Shown piece by piece: positions 8,349 through 16,604 of a stretch of 53,994 nucleotides of DNA. A model generated the notes under the pieces. It was given only the letters and a program-made list of their open reading frames with translations. It was not told where the DNA came from and made no database searches. Where the stretch lies: the NCBI RefSeq assembly GCF_018130785.1, contig NZ_JAFCJT010000038.1, positions 1-53,994 on the forward strand. Reading direction: 5' to 3'. Position 1 is the first letter of the stretch, and the number at the start of each line of letters is the position of its first letter. A program made the position numbers and the translations under genes. This DNA is from Bradyrhizobium liaoningense (GTDB taxonomy: Bacteria > Pseudomonadota > Alphaproteobacteria > Rhizobiales > Xanthobacteraceae).

Positions 8349-9275
8349 TCAAGTTTTCTCGGCGACGACGACGAGGCCGCGCACCGGCTCGTTGTTCTCG
8401 TTGCGCGGCGAGGCCGGCTCCAATGTCAGCAGCCTGAGGCCGGCTTTCGCGATCGCGCCACGCGCATATTCCGCCGAGTGGGCATAGCGCAGACCACCGC
8501 CGAGCACGATGCCGCTGCCGTCATGCGTCTCCAGCGTGAAAGCGAGCACGCCGCCGGATACGAGCACGCGCTTTGCTTCGATGAACACCGGTGCGAGATC
8601 GGAGAGATAGACGAACGCATCCGCGGCGACGACGAGGTTCGCGCTCGCATCGCCCTTCGTGCGCAGGCCTTCGATCATGTCAGCGACCTCGAGCTCGGCA
8701 TAGAGGTCGGTGGCACGCGCCTCCTTGATCATGCCGGGCGACAGATCGATGCCGATGAGATGATCGACCTGTCTTGCGAAGGCGGCCGCCGCAAGCCCGG
8801 TGCCGCAGCCGAGATCGATGGTGCGCTTGAAGAAGGCCGGCTTCTTCGCGGCGACGCGCGCGGCCAGCACCGCCTTGAAGATCAGGCTGGGGGCGCGATA
8901 GCCGAGATCGTTGATCAGCGCGTGCTCGAATCGCGGCGCGTATTGGTCGAACAGGGCCTGCACATAGGCCTTAGGCATCTCGGAGAGCTGAGCGTCGCCG
9001 AGCCGCATCAGATGCAGGCCGGCGCCGTGCTGATCCCCCGGATCGGAATCGCGCGCCTTGCGAAAGGCCGCGATCGCCTTGTCGCGCTCGCCGAGCTGCT
9101 GGCGGATTTCGCCCAGCGTGAACCAGGCCGAGGTGAAATTCGGCGCAAGCTCGATCGCCTGCTCCAGCAGGTCCGCGGCGGCGGGCAGATCGCCCTTGAG
9201 CTGGAGGTCGCGCGCGAACTCGAAACGGCGGTCGGCCATGAGATCGCCGGAGGTCAGGAACAGGCGGAGGGGCAT
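8349..9275 (-). CDS. TPR-containing SAM-dependent methyltransferase
   Basis: About 308 residues. The N-terminal third has tetratricopeptide-like helices (DLLEQAIELAPNFTSAWFTL, then KAIAAFRKARDSDPGD). Next comes a linker, FDQYAPRFEHALINDLGYRAP, typical of this two-domain family, and then a class I methyltransferase domain with motif I TIDLGCGTGLAAAAFA, an acidic post-I IGIDLSPGMI, and VVAADAFVYLSDL. The substrate is unknown. The open frame begins at 9296 inside a palindromic repeat; ATG 9275 (MPLRLFLTSGDLM) looks like the real start. It is divergent from the exonuclease gene. Confidence 0.85.
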   Translation of the reverse strand: MPLRLFLTSGDLMADRRFEFARDLQLKGDLPAAADLLEQAIELAPNFTSAWFTLGEIRQQLGERDKAIAAFRKARDSDPGDQHGAGLHLMRLGDAQLSEMPKAYVQALFDQYAPRFEHALINDLGYRAPSLIFKAVLAARVAAKKPAFFKRTIDLGCGTGLAAAAFARQVDHLIGIDLSPGMIKEARATDLYAELEVADMIEGLRTKGDASANLVVAADAFVYLSDLAPVFIEAKRVLVSGGVLAFTLETHDGSGIVLGGGLRYAHSAEYARGAIAKAGLRLLTLEPASPRNENNEPVRGLVVVAEKT

Positions 9276-9290
9276 AGAGGAACCAACGTT

Positions 9291-9375
9291 CGTCATTGCC
9301 GGGCGTGCCCCGGCAATCCATCAAAAACGGAACTCTTTAAGAGGATGGATGCGCGGGTCAAGCCCGGCAATGACG
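9291..9375. repeat. Palindromic dispersed repeat (cgtcattgccgggcgtgccc type)
   Basis: The left arm cgtcattgccgggcgtgccc pairs with the right arm gggtcaagcccggcaatgacg, and aatccatc/gatggat pair inside. It lies between the divergent methyltransferase and exonuclease genes, so both promoters have to sit in or beside it. Confidence 0.8.
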
Positions 9376-9402
9376 GGTGAATATCGGGACACCGGTGCCT
9401 AT

Positions 9403-10449
9403 ATGAGCACCATGCGTCCGCAAGACATCCTGTTGCCAGCTGCTGCCGGCCTGTGCTGCAAGCCCGGCGGCTTCCATATCGATCCTGTGCGCCCGGTCGA
9501 GCGGGCGGTCATTACCCACGGCCATTCCGACCACGCCCGCGCCGGCCATGGCAGGGTGCTGGCGACGCAGGAAACGCTCGATATGATGCGGCTTCGCTAT
9601 GGCGAGAACTTTGCCGGCTCGACGCAAGCAATCTGCTATGGCGAGGAGATCCGGCTCGGCGATGTCCGCGTGAAGTTTCACCCGGCCGGCCATGTGCTGG
9701 GCTCGGCGCAGATCGCGGTGACCTGCAAGGACACCTGCATCGTCGCCTCCGGCGATTACAAGGATGCGCCCGATCCGACCTGCACGCCGTTCGAGCTGGT
9801 GCCCTGCGACGTCTTCATCACCGAAGCCACCTTTGGACTTCCGGTGTTCCGGCATGGCGATGCCGCCGGCGAGGTGAGGAAGCTGCTGGCCTCCGTTGCA
9901 TTGTTTCCCGAGCGCGCGCATCTGGTCGGCGCCTATTCGCTCGGCAAGGCGCAGCGCGTGATCGCGCTGCTGCGGCAGGCCGGCTATGACGCGCCGATCT
10001 ATCTTCATGGGGCGATGGAGAAGATCACCAAATACTATCAGAGCCGGGGGATCGATCTCGGCGAGCTCCGGCCGGTGATGGGCGTGAAGAAGGCGGCGCT
10101 GGCCGGCACCATCACGCTGGCGCCGCCTTCGGCGACATCCGATCTCTGGACGCGGCGCTTTCCCGACCCCGTCACCGCCTTTGCCTCGGGGTGGATGCGC
10201 GTCCGCGCCCGCGCACGGCAGCGCGGCATCGAATTGCCGCTGGTGATCTCCGACCACGCCGATTGGGACGGCCTGACCGCGACCATCGCGGCAACCGGCG
10301 CCGGCGAGATCTGGGTCACGCATGGCCAGGAAGACGCGCTGGTGCATTGGTGCCAAAGCAAGGGACTTCGCGCGCAGCCGCTCGATCTCGTCGGTTATGG
10401 CGACGAGGAGGAAAGCGAGACGCCACTTCAAGACGAGGCGGAAGCATGA
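9403..10449 (+). CDS. Ligase-associated DNA damage response exonuclease (MBL/beta-CASP fold)
   Basis: A 348-residue metallo-beta-lactamase-fold nuclease. The metal site THGHSDHARAG lies at residues 38-48, and HPAGHVLGSAQI, ASGDYKD and ISDHADWDGL are the further metal and beta-CASP motifs. Proteins of this type are encoded next to an ATP-dependent ligase and grouped with the Lhr/PdeM repair module. Here the stop overlaps the ligase start (ATGA, 10446-10449), so translation is coupled. The frame is open upstream to 9058, but that part lies antisense to the methyltransferase. ATG 9403 or ATG 9412 is the start. Confidence 0.92.
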   Translation: MSTMRPQDILLPAAAGLCCKPGGFHIDPVRPVERAVITHGHSDHARAGHGRVLATQETLDMMRLRYGENFAGSTQAICYGEEIRLGDVRVKFHPAGHVLGSAQIAVTCKDTCIVASGDYKDAPDPTCTPFELVPCDVFITEATFGLPVFRHGDAAGEVRKLLASVALFPERAHLVGAYSLGKAQRVIALLRQAGYDAPIYLHGAMEKITKYYQSRGIDLGELRPVMGVKKAALAGTITLAPPSATSDLWTRRFPDPVTAFASGWMRVRARARQRGIELPLVISDHADWDGLTATIAATGAGEIWVTHGQEDALVHWCQSKGLRAQPLDLVGYGDEEESETPLQDEAEA

Positions 10450-12350
10450 ACCGCTTCGCCGAACTGCTGGACCGCCTCGCCTACGAGCCCGGCCGCAACA
10501 ACAAGCTGCGGCTGATCACCGGCTATTTCCGCGAAGTCGGCGATCCCGACCGCGGCTACGCGCTGGCCGCGCTGACCGGGGCGCTGAGCTTCAAGCACGC
10601 CAAGCCCGCGCTGATCCGCGATCTCATCGCATCGCGCACCGATCCGGTGCTGTTCGGGTTGAGTTACGATTATGTCGGCGATCTCTCGGAGACGGTGGCG
10701 CTGATGTGGCCGAAGCGCGTACCTGGCAATGGGGAATCTTTTCCGGGCCACCCCTCTCCCCCACCCTCCCCCGCAAGGGGGGAGGGAGCGCAGCTGGGCG
10801 CGGGGCAACAGACGAGCTCGACCACTGATCGTGATTCAGCGAGTGATGGACGCACGACTCCCACCGTTCCCTCCCCCCTTGCGGGGGAGGGTCAGGGAGG
10901 GGGGTACCGCGGGCGAGATGCCCGCGATGCGCTCCACCCAAGCAACCACAACAACCCACCTCCCCCAACCCTCACCGAGGTCGTCACCACGCTGCGCACG
11001 CTTGGCAAGACCGAGTTGCCAAAGCAGCTCGAACGCTGGCTCGATGAGCTCGACGAGACCGGCCGCTGGGCACTGCTGAAGCTCGTCACCGGCGCGCTTC
11101 GCATCGGCATCTCCGCGCGCCTGGCCAAGACCGCGGCCGCGGCGCTCGGCGACAAGGACCCGCATGAGGTCGAGCTGATCTGGCCGGGGCTCGCACCACC
11201 CTATCTCGACCTGTTCGCCTGGCTGGAAGGCCGCGGCGACAAGCCGGTCAATCGCGATCCCGCGCCGTTCCGGCCCGTGATGCTCGCGCACGCGATCGAA
11301 GACACGGATTTCGCCGCGCTCGATCCCGCCGATTACGTCGCCGAATGGAAATGGGACGGCATCCGCGTGCAGGCGGTCGCCGGCCGCGATGAGCGCGGGC
11401 ACGTCACCGCGCGGCTCTACTCGCGCACCGGCGAGGACATCACGGGAAGCTTTCCGGACCTGGTGCCGTCGTTGCGGCTCGCGGGCGCCATCGACGGCGA
11501 GCTTCTGATCCTGCGCGAAGGCCGCGTGCAGAGTTTCAACGTTCTGCAACAGCGCCTCAACCGCAAGGTCGTCTCGCCGAAGCTGATCAAGGAATTTCCG
11601 ATCCATTTGCGCGCCTACGATCTGCTCGGCGACGACGCGAACGATCTGCGCGAGCTGCCCTTCGCGGAGCGGCGCGAACGGCTGGAGACGTTCATCGGCA
11701 AGCTCGACGACCCTCGCATCGACCTGTCGCCCACCGTGCCCTTCGCAAGCTGGCAGGCGCTGACCGCAGCGCGCGCCGATCCCGCGAGTGCCGGCGCGGG
11801 CGAAGATGCCGATGCCGTCGAAGGCGTCATGCTGAAGCGGCGCGATGCGCCTTACCTACCGGGGCGGCCAAAGGGCCAGTGGTGGAAGTGGAAGCGCGAT
11901 CCGCACATCATCGACGCCGTGCTGATGTATGCCCAGCGCGGCCACGGCAAGCGCTCGTCCTATTACTCCGATTACACCTTCGGCGTCTGGACCGCAGGCG
12001 AAGCCGGCGACGAGCTGGTGCCGGTCGGAAAAGCTTATTTCGGCTTCACCGATGAGGAGCTCTTGCAGATCGACCGTTTCGTGCGCCGCAACACCACCGA
12101 GAAATTCGGCCCCGTGCGCCACGTCGTGCACGAGCCCGACACGGGGCTGGTGCTGGAGGTGGCGTTCGAGGGGCTCCAGCGTTCCCAGCGGCACAAATCC
12201 GGCGTCGCCATGCGCTTTCCCCGCATCAGCCGGCTGCGCTGGGACAAGCCGCCGCGCGAGGCCGACCGGCTGGAAACGCTGGAAAACATGCTGAAGGCTG
12301 ACGAATCCCTACCAACAATTAAGGTTGCGGCTTCCGCCGACAGCCGTTGA
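10446..12350 (+). CDS. ATP-dependent DNA ligase (ligase-associated repair module), with internal repeat-derived insert
   Basis: A 634-residue ATP-dependent ligase. The adenylation motif EWKWDGIRVQ puts the nucleophile lysine at residue 302; GAIDGELL, VEGVMLKRRDAPY and WWKWKRDP are nucleotidyltransferase motifs III to V, followed by an OB-fold C-terminus. It forms one unit with the exonuclease (ATGA overlap). The oddity is at residues about 96-169, a low-complexity Pro/Gly/Ser segment (HPSPPPSPARGEG ... PSPLAGEGQGGG). It is exactly encoded by a palindromic DNA element at 10749-10905, while conserved sequence resumes at PTLTEVVTTLRTLGK. The frame stays open throughout, so the protein may work with an extra loop between the N-terminal and adenylation domains. 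Confidence 0.93.
   Translation: MNRFAELLDRLAYEPGRNNKLRLITGYFREVGDPDRGYALAALTGALSFKHAKPALIRDLIASRTDPVLFGLSYDYVGDLSETVALMWPKRVPGNGESFPGHPSPPPSPARGEGAQLGAGQQTSSTTDRDSASDGRTTPTVPSPLAGEGQGGGYRGRDARDALHPSNHNNPPPPTLTEVVTTLRTLGKTELPKQLERWLDELDETGRWALLKLVTGALRIGISARLAKTAAAALGDKDPHEVELIWPGLAPPYLDLFAWLEGRGDKPVNRDPAPFRPVMLAHAIEDTDFAALDPADYVAEWKWDGIRVQAVAGRDERGHVTARLYSRTGEDITGSFPDLVPSLRLAGAIDGELLILREGRVQSFNVLQQRLNRKVVSPKLIKEFPIHLRAYDLLGDDANDLRELPFAERRERLETFIGKLDDPRIDLSPTVPFASWQALTAARADPASAGAGEDADAVEGVMLKRRDAPYLPGRPKGQWWKWKRDPHIIDAVLMYAQRGHGKRSSYYSDYTFGVWTAGEAGDELVPVGKAYFGFTDEELLQIDRFVRRNTTEKFGPVRHVVHEPDTGLVLEVAFEGLQRSQRHKSGVAMRFPRISRLRWDKPPREADRLETLENMLKADESLPTIKVAASADSR
10749..10905. repeat. Palindromic element inside the DNA ligase gene
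   Basis: The first arm, 10749-10790 (around cccccgcaaggggggaggg), matches the reverse complement of the second arm, 10865-10905 (around ccctccccccttgcggggga), at roughly nine of ten positions. Each arm is itself partly palindromic. About 74 bases separate them. This doublet arrangement resembles REP-type doublets (REPINs). A related arm, ccctctccccttgcgggag, occurs at 25731. It is translated in frame as part of the ligase. Confidence 0.85.
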
Positions 12351-12422
12351 CGAGGGAATGCGGGTTCCCCATGTGCCCCGCCGTGACCTATAATGGGGTC
12401 GAATCCCCGCGAGGAGTTTGAG

Positions 12423-12728
12423 ATGGTCCAAGACGTCAGAGATTTGCCGGCCGGCCGCAGCGATGGGCTGAACCGCTTTCTCGGCGGCTCGCCGCTGGCG
12501 GTGGCGTTTCGCCTGGTCCTGCTCTCGATCCTGGTCGGCGTCGTGCTGGCGGCGATCGGCTTCGATCCCTGGAACATCATCTACAGCATCCGCCTCTTGT
12601 TCCAGCGGCTCTGGGATCTCGGCTTCGACGCGGTGAACTGGTTGTGGCGCTACTTCCTGCTCGGCGCAGTCATCGTGATCCCGATCTGGCTGCTCTCGCG
12701 CGTGTTTGGCGCGCCGCGCAACAGGTAA
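12423..12728 (+). CDS. Small membrane protein (DUF6460-like)
   Basis: A 101-residue protein with two hydrophobic segments, roughly residues 28-46 (FRLVLLSILVGVVLAAIGF) and 74-92 (WRYFLLGAVIVIPIWLLSR), separated by an aromatic amphipathic stretch (WNIIYSIRLLFQRLWDLGF). I associate this pattern with DUF6460 in Rhizobiales but am not certain. It is an inner-membrane protein of unknown function. ATG 12423 is chosen over 12393 because GAGGAG lies just upstream. It sits 72 bases after the ligase and 21 before the MBL hydrolase. Confidence 0.75.
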   Translation: MVQDVRDLPAGRSDGLNRFLGGSPLAVAFRLVLLSILVGVVLAAIGFDPWNIIYSIRLLFQRLWDLGFDAVNWLWRYFLLGAVIVIPIWLLSRVFGAPRNR

Positions 12729-12749
12729 GGATTTGGGAGTCCGCAGCCG

Positions 12750-13484
12750 ATGCAATTACGCTTTGTCGGCTGCGGCGACGCCTTCGGCTCGGGCGGCAGG
12801 CTCAACACCTGCTTCCACGTCTCGGGGCGCGCGGCCAACTTCCTGATCGATTGCGGCGCGTCGGCCCTGCCGGCGTTGAAGCGGCTCGAGATCGACCGCG
12901 ATGAGATCGACCTCATCCTCATCACGCATTTCCACGGCGACCATTTTGCCGGGCTGCCGTTCTTCCTGCTCGATGCGCAATTCTCGCGGCGGACCCGGCC
13001 GCTGACGATCGCAGGCCCCGAGGGCATCGAGACTCGGTTGAAGCAGGTGATGGAGTCGCTGTTCGAGCACTCCTCAAAGACCCAGCAGCGCTTCGAGCTG
13101 AAGGTCGTCGAACTCGCAGCCGGACAAAGCCAAAGCTTCGGCGCGGTGAATGTGACCCCCTACCCGGTCGTGCACGGCGAATCCGGAGGCCCCTTCCTCG
13201 CCTATCGCGTCGAGACTGAGGGCCGCACGCTCGCCTACAGCGGCGACACCGAATGGACGGAGGCGCTCATTCCGCTGGCGCATGGCGCGGACCTTTTCAT
13301 TGCGGAAGCCTACATGTACGAGAAGGTGGTCAAGAACCATCTCAGCCTGAAGACCTTGGAACAGCATCTGCCAGCGATCGGCGCCAAACGCATCGTTCTC
13401 ACCCATATGAGCGACGACGTGCTGTCGCGCCTGGATGACATCGCGCATCTCGCCGCCGAAGACGGCATGGTGCTCGTGTTCTGA
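12750..13484 (+). CDS. MBL-fold metallo-hydrolase (RNase Z-like)
   Basis: A 244-residue metallo-beta-lactamase-fold enzyme. The N-terminus LRFVGCGDAFGSGGRLNTCF and the HFHGDHFAGLPFFLLDAQF metal motif resemble the RNase Z/PhnP branch. Further ligands are in VVHGESGGPFLAYRVE, AYSGDTEW and LTHMSDDVL. The protein lacks the extra arm expected of a true tRNA 3'-processing RNase Z, so I would call it only a hydrolase; phosphodiester substrates are likely. It is followed one base later by the MATE exporter start, so the two are probably co-transcribed. Confidence 0.85.
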   Translation: MQLRFVGCGDAFGSGGRLNTCFHVSGRAANFLIDCGASALPALKRLEIDRDEIDLILITHFHGDHFAGLPFFLLDAQFSRRTRPLTIAGPEGIETRLKQVMESLFEHSSKTQQRFELKVVELAAGQSQSFGAVNVTPYPVVHGESGGPFLAYRVETEGRTLAYSGDTEWTEALIPLAHGADLFIAEAYMYEKVVKNHLSLKTLEQHLPAIGAKRIVLTHMSDDVLSRLDDIAHLAAEDGMVLVF

Positions 13485-13485
13485 C

Positions 13486-14811
13486 ATGCACGCGCCCGTT
13501 CCCCTCAAGATCGGCTCCCGCCAGGTGTTCGCCATCGCAGGCCCGGCGATGGTCGCGAACCTGACCACGCCGCTGATCGGCGTGGTCTCGACCACCGCGA
13601 TCGGACGGCTGGACGATGCCGCCCTGCTCGGCGGCGTCGCGATGGCCTCCGTGATCTTCGACTGCCTGTTCTGGCTGTTCGGTTTCCTGCGCATGAGCAC
13701 GCTCGCCTTCACCGCGCAGGCGATGGGCGCGGGCGAGACGCGCGAGCAGACCGTGATCCTGGTGCGCGGCTTCATCGTCGCGGGCCTGATCGGCGCGGCG
13801 CTGATCGTGCTGCAATTGCCGCTGGCCGCCGGACTGTTCGACCTGATGGGCGGCAGCGAAGGCGTCACGCGCGCCGCAAAGACCTATTTCATGATCAGGA
13901 TCTGGTCGTCGCCGTGCGCCTTCGCCAACTATGTCATTCTCGGCTGGCTGGTGGGGCAGGCGCGCGCCAATCCGGCGCTGCTGCTGCAGGTCGTCATCAA
14001 TCTCATCAACATGGCGGCGACGATCTTGCTGGTGCTGGTCTACGACACCGGCATCGCGGGCGCGGCGGTTGCCGCGCTGCTGTCGGAGACTATCGGCTTC
14101 GTGCTCGGCGTCATCGTGTGCCGGCGCTATGCCGATGGCGGCTTCGCCGTTCCCCGCGCGCGCCTGTTCGACCGGAACAAGCTGATGCGGCTGCTGGCGG
14201 TGAACTCCGACATCATGATCCGCACCGCGGCGCTGATCACCGTGTTCCTGTTCTTCACGGCCAAGGGGGCGCGGGCCGGCGACGTCACGCTGGCGGCGAA
14301 CTCCGTGCTCAACAATTTCCTGCTGGTCAGCGCCTTCTTCCTCGACGGCCTCGCCAATGCGGCCCAGCAGCTCTGCGGCCGCACCTTTGGCGCGCGTGAC
14401 GCCAGGGGATTTGCGGATTCGACCCGGCTGGTGCTGCTGTGGGGCCTGGGCTTCGCAATGGTCGTCGCCGTGCTGTTCGCGCTGTTCGGCCCCGCGCTGA
14501 TCGCTTTCATGACCGCGAGCGACGACGTTCGCCGCGCCGCGCGCGAATTTTTGCCGTTCATCGTGCTTGCGCCGATCCCCGGCGTGTTCGCGTTCGGCTT
14601 CGACGGCATCTATGTCGGCGCGACCTGGGCCCGCGAGATGCGCAATCTGATGCTGGCCTCGCTCGCGATCTTCTTCGGTGTCTGGCTGGCTCTGCAATCG
14701 CTGGGCAATGCCGGGTTGTGGTGCGCGCTGATCGCGTTCTACATCGCCCGCGGCGGCTTGCAGGGCGCGCGCTATCCGGCGCTGTACAGGACGACGTTCT
14801 CGAAGCCGTAG
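13486..14811 (+). CDS. MATE family efflux transporter
   Basis: A 441-residue integral membrane protein with about twelve hydrophobic segments in two similar halves. The start region GSRQVFAIAGPAMVANLTTP and the VSTTAIGRLDDAALLGGVAM segment are typical of the MATE/DinF group. It would export drugs or metabolites against H+ or Na+. ATG 13486 begins one base after the hydrolase stop, implying co-transcription. A second MATE gene of a different subgroup lies at 44124-45569. Confidence 0.9.
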   Translation: MHAPVPLKIGSRQVFAIAGPAMVANLTTPLIGVVSTTAIGRLDDAALLGGVAMASVIFDCLFWLFGFLRMSTLAFTAQAMGAGETREQTVILVRGFIVAGLIGAALIVLQLPLAAGLFDLMGGSEGVTRAAKTYFMIRIWSSPCAFANYVILGWLVGQARANPALLLQVVINLINMAATILLVLVYDTGIAGAAVAALLSETIGFVLGVIVCRRYADGGFAVPRARLFDRNKLMRLLAVNSDIMIRTAALITVFLFFTAKGARAGDVTLAANSVLNNFLLVSAFFLDGLANAAQQLCGRTFGARDARGFADSTRLVLLWGLGFAMVVAVLFALFGPALIAFMTASDDVRRAAREFLPFIVLAPIPGVFAFGFDGIYVGATWAREMRNLMLASLAIFFGVWLALQSLGNAGLWCALIAFYIARGGLQGARYPALYRTTFSKP

Positions 14812-14871
14812 CTCTCTGTCCCCGACGCGCTGCAACGTAAAACGCTGCTGCGCAGGGCCAGGGCGCGAGAC

Positions 14872-15969
14872 CTACATCCCCGGCCAGTCTTCCGCCGTCA
14901 GCGTCGCGGCATCGGCGCCGACGATCTCTGACAACGAATCCCGGCCCGTCCGCAGCAGTGTCGAGGTGAGGTCGCGCTTGATCTCGTCGACGAGGCCGAG
15001 GCCCTTGTAGACCAGCGACGAATAGAGCTGGATCAGGCTCGCACCGGCGCGGATCTTCGTCAGCGCGGCTCCGCCGGAGTCCACGCCGCCGACGCCGATC
15101 AAAGGGAACGCGCCTTCGACGCGCACATAGGTCTCCGCGACCATGCGCGTCGACAGGCGGAACAGCGGCCGGCCGGACAGGCCGCCCTGCTCCTTGGCAC
15201 GCATTTCCTCGCGCAGCGTGCTCGGCCGCGCGATCGTCGTGTTCGACACGATCATGCCGTCGACCCGGCGCGAGCGCGCGACCTGCACGACATCGTCGAG
15301 CTGGGCAAGGCTGAGGTCTGGCGCGATCTTGAGCAGCACCGGGGTGTCGCCGGCCTCCTGGCGCACCCGCTCGCGCGCGTCGATCACCCTGGCGAGGAGA
15401 TCGTCCAGCAGCGCGCCTTCCTGCAAGTTGCGCAGGCCCGGCGTGTTCGGCGAGGAGACGTTGACCGTGAAATAGCTCGCGACCGGCGCAAAGGTCTCGA
15501 TCAGCTTGACGTAATCGCCAACGCGATCCGGCGAATCCTTGTTGGCACCGACATTGACGCCGACGATGCCGCCGTGCTGCGCACGCGCAGCGAGCCTGCG
15601 CAGCGCGACTTCCGCGCCGTCATTGTTGAAGCCCATGCGGTTGATGACGGCCTCGTCGCGCTCCAGACGAAACAGCCGCGGCCGCGGATTGCCGCTCTGC
15701 GGCTTGGGTGTCACCGAACCGATCTCGACGAAGCCGAAGCCGAGCCGCAGCAACGCATCCGGCACCTCGGCGCTCTTGTCGAAGCCCGCGGCCATGCCGA
15801 TCGGATTGGGGAAGTTGAGCCCGAAGGCGCGCACTGCGAGCTTGGGATCGTCAGGCCGCGGCTTGACCGGCGGCAGGAAGCGCAGGCCTTGGATCGCGAG
15901 GCGATGCGCATCCTCCGGATCGAGCCAGCGCAGCACCGGCAGCGAAAATGCGTCGAAAGCGCGGATCAC
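14872..15969 (-). CDS. pyrD: Dihydroorotate dehydrogenase (quinone), class 2
   Basis: A 365-residue membrane-associated flavoenzyme that oxidises dihydroorotate to orotate and passes electrons to quinone. The N-terminal extension before the barrel (residues 1-50, LRWLDPEDAHRLAIQGLRFL) marks class 2. GMAAGFDKSAEVPDALLRLG, the NRMGFNNDG substrate loop, NVSSPNTPGLRNLQ with the catalytic serine, and IGVGGVDSGG are all present. The GTG start overlaps the DUF952 stop (GTGA at 15966-15969), so it is the second gene of a two-gene unit. Confidence 0.96.
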   Translation of the reverse strand: MIRAFDAFSLPVLRWLDPEDAHRLAIQGLRFLPPVKPRPDDPKLAVRAFGLNFPNPIGMAAGFDKSAEVPDALLRLGFGFVEIGSVTPKPQSGNPRPRLFRLERDEAVINRMGFNNDGAEVALRRLAARAQHGGIVGVNVGANKDSPDRVGDYVKLIETFAPVASYFTVNVSSPNTPGLRNLQEGALLDDLLARVIDARERVRQEAGDTPVLLKIAPDLSLAQLDDVVQVARSRRVDGMIVSNTTIARPSTLREEMRAKEQGGLSGRPLFRLSTRMVAETYVRVEGAFPLIGVGGVDSGGAALTKIRAGASLIQLYSSLVYKGLGLVDEIKRDLTSTLLRTGRDSLSEIVGADAATLTAEDWPGM

Positions 15970-16310
15970 GGGACAAGCTCCGGAACGTCGTGGCCGCCAT
16001 CGGAGCGCATGTTGAGGTTCATCACCGACAGCACCGCGCCGAGATCGAGCTCGCCATAGAGGTGCGGGAACAGCTCGTCATTGCGCGAGCGCTCCCAGCG
16101 CAATTCGCTGCCGAGCGCGCCGCCGTCGACCTCGACCAGGAACAGCGCGCGCTGCCCGAAATAGTGCTTGCGCAAGGTCTCGGGAACCTGGGGCGCGGTC
16201 GAGAAATGGATGAAACCGTCGCGCGAATCATCCGCGCTGCCCCGGTAGACACCCTGCCGTTCCGCCTCGCGCCAGGCCGAGGCCGGACAGATTTTGTAGA
16301 TCTTGACCAC
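15966..16310 (-). CDS. DUF952 family protein
   Basis: A 114-residue protein with the DUF952 pattern: YKICPASAWREAERQGVYRG, DGFIHFSTAPQV, and ELFPHLYGELDLGAVLSV. The fold is thought to be related to ADP-ribosyltransferases, but no activity is established. The start is GTG (MVKIYKIC). It overlaps pyrD by four bases and is probably translated with it, a pairing I have seen in other alphaproteobacteria. No signal peptide. Confidence 0.88.
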   Translation of the reverse strand: MVKIYKICPASAWREAERQGVYRGSADDSRDGFIHFSTAPQVPETLRKHYFGQRALFLVEVDGGALGSELRWERSRNDELFPHLYGELDLGAVLSVMNLNMRSDGGHDVPELVP

Positions 16311-16419
16311 CGCTTACGCAGCCCTGTTTGCTCTTTGAGTCTTTTGGGTTTTTTCGTCTCGTGCGGGTCCTCAAAACCCGGGCGCGACCGTAATGGCCGC
16401 CCCCTCCGAACTCAAGGCT

Positions 16420-16531
16420 TAGAGCCATTTCCGTTCCGATGAAATCGGAACGGGGCTCCAAATTCCTGGTTTTGACGCGTTTTCCATACGCGAACCGGTA
16501 TCCACTTCGCTCGAAAACGCTTCCCCCGCCA
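16420..16531. repeat. Dispersed palindromic repeat (ttttgacgcgttttc type)
   Basis: The segment has hairpin ccgttccgatgaaatcggaacgg followed by ttttgacgcgttttcc, acgcgaaccggtatccactt and cgctcgaaaacgc. The last block pairs with gcgttttcc. This combination is a familiar extragenic element in Bradyrhizobium and Rhodopseudomonas, recalled and not searched. It fills most of the gap between DUF952 and the S24-like regulator. Confidence 0.75.
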
Positions 16532-16604
16532 CCCCTTGCGCGAAAAACGGAAAACCGGTTGATTTGAGGATAGTTTTCCTGAGTTGCGACGGGCTGGACC
16601 TTCC

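Noticed and set aside
10446..12350. Ligase as a pseudogene because of the repeat
   Set aside because: The frame is intact and all nucleotidyltransferase motifs are present downstream of the insert.
13399..14835. 478-codon minus-strand frame opposite the first MATE gene
   Set aside because: It consists of Asp/Arg/Gln/His-rich text produced by the complement of membrane-protein codons.
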